A DNA stretch of 64,000 bases, taken from assembly GCF_954871325.1 (NCBI RefSeq), contig NC_088777.1, positions 36,371,366 to 36,435,365 on the forward strand. The letters are read 5' to 3'. Position numbers and translations under genes: made by a program. The notes beneath the pieces were generated by a model. That model did no database searches. It saw nothing but the letters and a program-made list of their open reading frames with translations, and was not told where the DNA came from. Below, in pieces: positions 58,759 to 64,000 of this stretch (within the stretch, counting starts at the first letter, position 1; each line of letters opens with the position of its first letter). The DNA comes from Gordionus sp. m RMFG-2023. Lineage: Eukaryota > Nematomorpha > Gordioida > Chordodea > Parachordodidae.

Positions 58759-60880
58759 ATTTTATTTAAAAAATTTAATATTATTTTTTAAGCTCCATTT
58801 TAATTTACTATATTAATTTTCTATATTCATTTTTACCATTTTTTAAATAATGTAGATATTAAAAAAATTTATGACATTCAATTAATCAAAAGCAAATACA
58901 AAATAAACATAGCATATCATATGTATTATTAACAAATCATTAAAACGATGGCATTATAAGTTAATAATTGTATTTTATTTAATCTAATATTAGGATCGTT
59001 TAAATCTCTTATTGGGAAAATATATTTAAAATAATTAGTGGCATTTATTGTTATATGACCTAGTGTTTGCAGTGAATGAAATGTATTAGTTGTAGTTAAT
59101 AGTATACTCTATTATATGATCGATTCAAATAAATATCGAATATTTACAAAAAGCTCTTTATCACTCTATTTGAATTTATTTAATGATAGAGATTGAGAAA
59201 TATAAATTACAAATGAGGGTATTATGCTGTACACATATGGATTTTATAGAAGGGCATATAGTAAAATTCCTATATTTACCCTATTTGAAGATATAGATTT
59301 TTAAAAGAAAAAGTAACTTAGAAAATCAGGCCATTAAGAAACGATCAATAAAAATCAATAATCTATGTAATTATAGATCTTTTCTTTTAAACTCATTGCC
59401 CCAATAGGATTAACCTTATTATTTTTCACAGAAACATTACACACAATTTTTCAGCACAAAGTCCCTCTATTTATCAATAATAACTTATTATATTTAATAA
59501 TTTATTTTACATATATTAAAGTTGGTAGGAGAGTAAACTTATCGTTACGTAAAATTATTTCATTTAAAAAAAAATTACCTTCTATGAGATCGGGACCAAG
59601 CCCTATGATGTGCTTTAACCCTTACGAATATTGTGCAAGAAGGGTTATTAGATTTGGCTAAAATTATTGATTTTTGTATTATATAGTAAAATTATAATTG
59701 ATATAAAAGAAACCATGTGTTTTAAGTCTATTTCAACCTTATAGTAAAATGGATTGCGGTTTTCTCAGTGCAGATCGATAGTTATTTTAAGTTTTAGATT
59801 TTATTTAAAATCCCTCCCTTCTTTCCTTTTCTCATTTTTTTTGCTTTACTCAGTTATGTGCTAGCCATACATATTTACGAATGTTAATATATCATTTTAT
59901 GCGTAACCTGTAAATGTGATTACTATATTTATATGAAATAAATATTCTCGAACTTTTAAGGAAATATATTTATCTGTCAAATATCAATTAGAGTAATTAC
60001 AAAAATTGCTATATATATTTTTTAAAAGTTCTAAAGATCCTTTTTATTTTATTTATTATTATAGTAGTCAATTTAATACTCATTTTTATTTAGCGGAAAT
60101 AATAGGATCTTTAACATTTTTTATTACTTAATTTATCCCTACTTAATTTCTAAATTTGAAGTTACCAAATCTTTCATAAAAAATAACAAATATATTATAA
60201 TAAACATTCCAAAGTTTAACAATAAACTAAAATATCGAACAGGTAAGTTAGTTTGGTAAACCATATTCAAAAGTTTTTCTAAAATACGATTTGATGATTT
60301 CATTATATTATTTATGTATACTAGTGTACCCCGGACACTCATAGATGGGTAGGGGGAGGACTTAAAGAAGAATTTTTTCAAACGCAGAAGCCTCTAATTA
60401 TTAGTTTGGCGTCCATAATAATTTTCTTTTGCAGGAGGCCTTCGGATTTTGCGGTATCTGTGTAACATTCATATTTTCTTACAGATTTTAAAAAGCTTGT
60501 TTTGTTTTGCTGATATATTATTAAATACACATTCTCGTCTCATTAAAAGAGACAATTAAATGCCACCTTCACATTCCAGTCTGTTGGGTTTACAAATGAA
60601 AACGTGTTGGATCGTATCTCTTTTGCTTAAAGTTTATTTAGGATGTCTCAGAACTGGTTTTAAACAATTGCTGATTATCATGCTAGGTTATATCAACAAT
60701 CACTTTTTTTTAAACTCATTATTTTCAATAAATTATAATGTAATATTTCTCAAATTTTTATGATCAGAAAATTTTCAACAATTTTTGAATTTTTTTTTGG
60801 TATTTTTGATCGCTATTTCTCCTATAAACATATAGAATAAATAGTAATTATTTTATTTTATAATTGTTTTTACTATTTAG
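58759..60880. other. A+T-rich DNA upstream of the first visible CASK exon
   Basis: Probably intron of the CASK gene, because the exon at 60881 begins in the middle of the kinase glycine loop and earlier exons (start codon, DVYELCEVIGK-like segment) must lie upstream. I did not find them here. The frame at 60560-60763 (+) is not recognisable. Confidence 0.5.
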
Positions 60881-60996
60881 TGGACCTTTTAGCGTTGTTC
60901 ACCGATGCACCAGAAAAGACACTTCCCGCCAAACTTTCGCCGTTAAAATAATTGATCTCAAAAAGTTCAACCAAAGCCCTTGGTCTAACCAACAAG
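60881..60996 (+). CDS. CASK: CASK exon: glycine loop and VAIK-like lysine
   Basis: The acceptor is TTTTTACTATTTAG. The 116-nt exon (1 + 38 codons + 1) reads [31 protein letters not shown], then NQQ. The donor CAAG|GTTTCG starts a 127-nt intron. Compared with CASK as I recall it ([28 protein letters not shown]), the match is direct. Confidence 0.92.
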
Positions 60997-62694
60997 GTTT
61001 CGTTTCGTTCCGTTTATAAAAAGGAAGGAAAGAAAGAGAGAAAATAAAACGAGATAGAAAATTTTATTTAATTACTATCATTTGCAATTTCAATTTCAAT
61101 TTAAAATAAAAATATTATTAAAGATTTCAAAAGCGAAGCTTCCATATGCCAAACCCTGAAACATCCTAACATAGTGGAACTCGTAGAAACTATAACTCAG
61201 GACGGATACCTCTACATGATATTCGAATAGTAAATACTAATTAGTTTATGTGTATGTGCATATTTATTTTTATATGTGATTAGAAAGGAAGGAAGGATTT
61301 GGAAATTAAGTTTATTTATTTAAAATTAAAAAAGATGGAAGAATGGAATAAATCGAAACTTTATATATGTATATCAGTTTATACATATATTTTTTAAATA
61401 ATAAATTAGTTTGGAAGGTCCTGATATATGCCAAGAGATAATTAGAAGAGCTTCGTCCGGTTACGTATACAGCGAGGCTGTAGCTAGGTATGTAATATTA
61501 TTTTTTGCATGGGCCAAAAAGATCAATCATTTTAATTTCCTTTTTAAATTTTATTTAAATTTCAATTCAAAAATATCCCCCCCCCCCCTATATGCTTTTT
61601 CATAATTAATAAAAAAAATTGAAAATCATTCTTTTTTAAAAAAAATTTATTTTAAAATGACAATATAGTGAAGAAACGTTTATTTTCATTTTCTTGACCT
61701 ATAACATAACATACAAACCAATTCACGGTTGATTTAATTCATTAAAACTGTTATATATTTATTTTTTATTTACCAATTTTATATTATCAATTTCGAATAT
61801 TTTATGAATCAAATGATGCATTCATTTTCTTAAGATTTTTACTTTGAAAATAAAAAAAATATGAATTTTCGGAATTTAATCTTTTCAAATTTTCATCGAT
61901 TGGATTAGTTTTTTTTAAGAAATAGATTAACCTTGTAAGAAACTTTAAATTAAATTATTTTTTACTGGTTGAAATAAAAAAAATAGACCAGTACAATCTA
62001 GAACTAAAAAATATATATATTTGTAAAGGAAAAGAATATAACATAAGAAACATAACTTTTGCAAATTAAAAATCATTAAATAAATTGATTTTGGTATTTT
62101 AAAAATTATCGAAATTTGCCAATTTAAAATTTTCTTTGTAAAAAAATTTATATAAAATGAATTATGAAAGAAACATTGAATGAATGAAATAGAAGAATTC
62201 TGAAAACATACTTAATACAAAAAATCATATAAATGCTTAATCGACTAAAATTTGGTCAGATTCATAAAAACAAACAAGATTTTTAAAATTATATTTTGTA
62301 AAAAATTAAACTTACTATCTTAGCAGTTTTGGAATTTAAAAAGTTATTAATTCGCTTAAAATTAATTTTCTCTATAACTCATTATTTATGAAAAGTCACT
62401 ACCTTAAGCAATTGCTCGAAGCCCTCAAGTATTGCCACGCTCTTGGCGTTACTCACAACGACCTTAAATTGGAATGCCTACTCTTAGCTTGTAGGGGTCA
62501 GGATTCGGCTGCTCCTCTTAAGCTAGGTGGTTTTGGATATGCATTTAAAGGTAAGGGTCATCAGAATTCCTCCCAAAACATTAATTCAAATTCTTCCGAT
62601 TCAAATTCCTCCGGAAAAAAACCTTTCATTAAGATGAAACGAACTCCTAAAACCACCACTACAATCATATCAATTCATGACGATCCAGAGAATG
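60881..62694 (+). CDS. CASK: CASK / LIN-2 homologue, N-terminal pseudokinase domain (partial gene span)
   Basis: Four exons with consistent splice phases (60881-60996, 61124-61229, 61410-61487, 62396-62550 or 62694) encode the N-lobe and the first part of the C-lobe of the CaM-kinase-like domain of CASK, a MAGUK scaffold at cell junctions and synapses that binds neurexin, Mint and Veli partners. Visible: glycine-loop end [14 protein letters not shown] with the ATP-anchoring Lys, [18 protein letters not shown] with the helix-C Glu, hinge [45 protein letters not shown] and KLGGFGYAF. The GFG in place of DFG and Cys in place of the catalytic-loop Asn are the known atypical features of CASK; here HRD is also HND. 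Later exons (rest of kinase, L27, PDZ, SH3, GUK) lie beyond the window. No stop or frameshift in any exon, so the gene looks intact. Confidence 0.92.
61124..61229 (+). CDS. CASK: CASK exon: helix C to hinge
   Basis: The acceptor TATTAAAG joins G|AT (Asp). 106 nt (2 + 34 codons + 2) read [20 protein letters not shown], then [14 protein letters not shown]. The donor is TA|GTAAAT; the intron is 180 nt. Confidence 0.93.
61410..61487 (+). CDS. CASK: CASK exon: EYLEGPDIC to SEAVA
   Basis: The acceptor is ATAAATTAG, joining TA|T (Tyr). 78 nt read [20 protein letters not shown], then SEAVA, and end AG|GTATGT. The corresponding human stretch is [25 protein letters not shown] split here for length. 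The following intron is 908 nt. Confidence 0.92.
62396..62694 (+). CDS. CASK: CASK exon: catalytic loop and GFG, with optional Ser/Asn-rich extension
   Basis: The acceptor ATGAAAAG joins AG|T (Ser). It reads [52 protein letters not shown] strong donor AAAG|GTAAGG follows at 62551; the frame stays open for another 48 codons, rich in Ser, Asn, Lys and Thr ([20 protein letters not shown]), to a second donor AATG|GTAATA at 62695, then stops. Both donors leave phase 1, so either could be spliced to the next exon. At the aligned place other CASK proteins have a short activation-segment stretch (LGESGLVAGG). Which end is real cannot be decided from the window. Confidence 0.85.
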
Positions 62695-62752
62695 GTAATA
62701 AATAGTAGTATAAATAAATCTCTATATATAATGGCCGTAATGTAGTTGTATT

Positions 62753-64000
62753 CAGGGAGCCGGGTTCAAGGTAAAAATATAGGTGGGTTCGGTCAAGAAA
62801 ATAATTTTGAACCCGGTTTTTGTTCCGGGTTCAGTTCGGGTTTAAGAATTTTTGAGATTAAAAAAACTATATTTAAATCATAATTAAACTAGACATAAAT
62901 TTGGTATAAAAAATAAATTTTTTATTTTATTTATAGGCAAAATATAGTTAAAAATACAAAGCATAGTCATGTATCAATTTTAAAAATTTTATTTAGACGT
63001 ATTAGCATAATATCTTCCATTGTTCATTCATTCTCGATCTATGTGGTGAAAGAATGATCAAATGTGAAAAAGATCTTTCAACGTTAACCTATATTAAATA
63101 TATTTATGCTAAAATATGATAAATTAACTTGGGTTGCAAGAACAGCTAATATGATTTTGGATAAAATATATAAATTAGGGTGCTCCAGCTTAGCACACTC
63201 CTAAAAATGGGAAATACTATTATTCTTATCTAATCTTTTAAAATGGCGAAATCCGGTAATTGTTCTAATACTTTTCTCTGTTTGGCCCTCTTTTACCTGC
63301 CTTTCTTTAAGTTGTATCAATTTCTCTAGATCTTGTTCAAACTTCACCGGAACTTATATCATCAGATTAAATCGCCGTTGTTATGCATTTAATCCGACTC
63401 CATAAATTGACAAGATGCCTTTTCGCACAAATCTTATCATCATCACTAAGTAATATCTGTAATATTTAAGGATTTATACTGTTTATATTTAAATAAATGG
63501 CAATTCCATAAAATAACAATTTTAATATAAATCCAAAATATTTTTACTAATCTTTTAATTAACTTTGTATCTGGGGTCCATGTATATGGCGAGAATTTTA
63601 TTCTTTATAAACCTTTCTTCTCTGCTCTTAAGACAAGAATATAATAATTGAGAAAAATGGTTTGAATTTTTTTTAGTTCTAACCATTCTCTGCATAAAAA
63701 TCTGTCAGCGTTAACTGTTCAGATTGGAATCGTTTGGTTACGATTTTTAGTGGTTTTAAAATTTTAACAATTTTTATTATCTCCTTCCAATCTTCAGATA
63801 ATAAATAATCAGATTGCTCTGAAAAGAAATCTTCAATATTGGGTTTGAGTAAAATAAGCCTTTCTAACATATCATGGGTTGGATTCCATCCTTGGCAATC
63901 TAACACAGGCTTAGGGAGTTTCATATTTTTTTCAATAACTTTTGATAAGTGGGATATCTTAATTTTAAATTTAAGCCTCTAGCCTTTGCAAGATTATCCA
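62753..64000 (-). mobile_element. hAT transposon behind the CASK exon, running off the window
   Basis: The left terminus CAGGGAGCCGGGTTCAAGG at 62753 is followed by subterminal GGGTTCGG, GAACCCGG and TTCCGGGTTCAG repeats. The transposase is read leftwards from beyond 64000. Pieces: RLILLKPNIEDFF and LSEDWKEIIKIVKILKPLK (63679-63924), then FIKNKILAIYMDPRYKV (about 63560-63620), KIILAVLATQ (about 63130-63160) and VNVERSFSHLIILSPHRSRM (about 63030-63088). A 40-nt intron at 63089-63128 restores ATQ-VNVERSFS. Frame changes occur near 63680, near 63630 and close to the end (MEDIMLIRLNK lies in another frame), so this copy is damaged. It is the typical ZBED/hAT C-terminal half. Its right end and duplication lie outside the window. 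Confidence 0.82.
63679..63924 (-). pseudogene. hAT transposase, central part
   Basis: An 82-codon open frame, DMLERLILLKPNIEDFFSEQ near its start and LSEDWKEIIKIVKILKPLK in the middle, matches the R-W-N-S-T-x-x-M-L-E-R-L and W-x-x-L-x-x-x-x-x-I-L-x-P-x-x block that precedes the Y-L-D-P-R-Y-K block of ZBED-type hAT transposases. It ends SEQLTLTDFYAENG at a stop; the continuation EWLELKKIQT lies in another frame. Confidence 0.8.

Noticed and set aside
60560-60763. A 67-codon frame upstream of the first visible CASK exon, considered as CASK exon 1.
   Set aside because: It lacks the expected N-terminal kinase motif in any frame and no donor of the needed phase was seen.

Overview
The window is animal DNA from an unidentified invertebrate. 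It is very A+T-rich (roughly three quarters or more by eye), has spliceosomal introns, and carries recognisable exons of two metazoan genes in a sea of transposon remains. Nothing in it (codon signals, rRNA, organelle genes) lets me name a phylum. The animal assignment rests on four exons of a CASK (LIN-2) homologue at 60881-62694 (+) and on exons of a FAM187-like immunoglobulin-domain protein spread over about 8876-16712 (-).

Layout. 1-8.8 kb is A+T-rich non-coding DNA with small inverted-repeat elements and one transposase relic (4205-4680, -). 8.9-16.7 kb holds the FAM187-like gene, read leftwards, in at least five short exons whose splice phases agree wherever they can be checked; one intron begins with a very long GGAA microsatellite. 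17.4-23.8 kb is a jerky/pogo-type DNA transposon gene (+) whose 4.66-kb intron has received two further elements: a hAT transposon with target-site duplication (17905-19681) and a Ty3/gypsy fossil in the opposite direction (about 19770-22258). 25.4-27.7 kb is a short LTR element with near-identical 323-bp LTRs and an exceptional primer-site region that is the complement of a whole 3' half of a tRNA-Ile. 29.4-30.0 kb is an RTE-like LINE relic. 30.9-36.3 kb is an old Ty3/gypsy fossil, with a 1.7-kb terminal-inverted-repeat element inserted before its 3' LTR. 36.3-52.7 kb is mostly non-coding, with MITEs, a tRNA-derived SINE, tandem duplications and an unexplained G+C-richer block (about 46.9-47.7 kb). 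52.7-58.8 kb holds two more hAT elements with 8-bp duplications. 60.9-62.7 kb is the pseudokinase domain of CASK, and a hAT element (62753 to beyond the right edge, transposase on -) lies directly behind the last visible exon.

How the parts relate. DNA transposons of the hAT superfamily dominate: one G+C-rich-ended family (ends CAGAGACCTGCAG) has left a 1.78-kb copy, copies of 454 and 266 bp, an approximately 114-bp fragment and a 62-bp miniature copy. Two transposase genes (jerky/pogo and the hAT at the right edge) carry introns of only 45 and 40 nt, which suggests that the host spliceosome removes very small introns; the CASK introns seen are 127, 180 and 908 nt. CASK is a membrane-associated scaffold kinase and the FAM187-like protein a predicted cell-surface Ig protein. 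I see no functional link between the two and no new defence-type or operon-like system. The most distinctive signals are the tRNA-half primer site, the microsatellite against a splice donor, the two in-phase donors in CASK, and the nested transposon stack.
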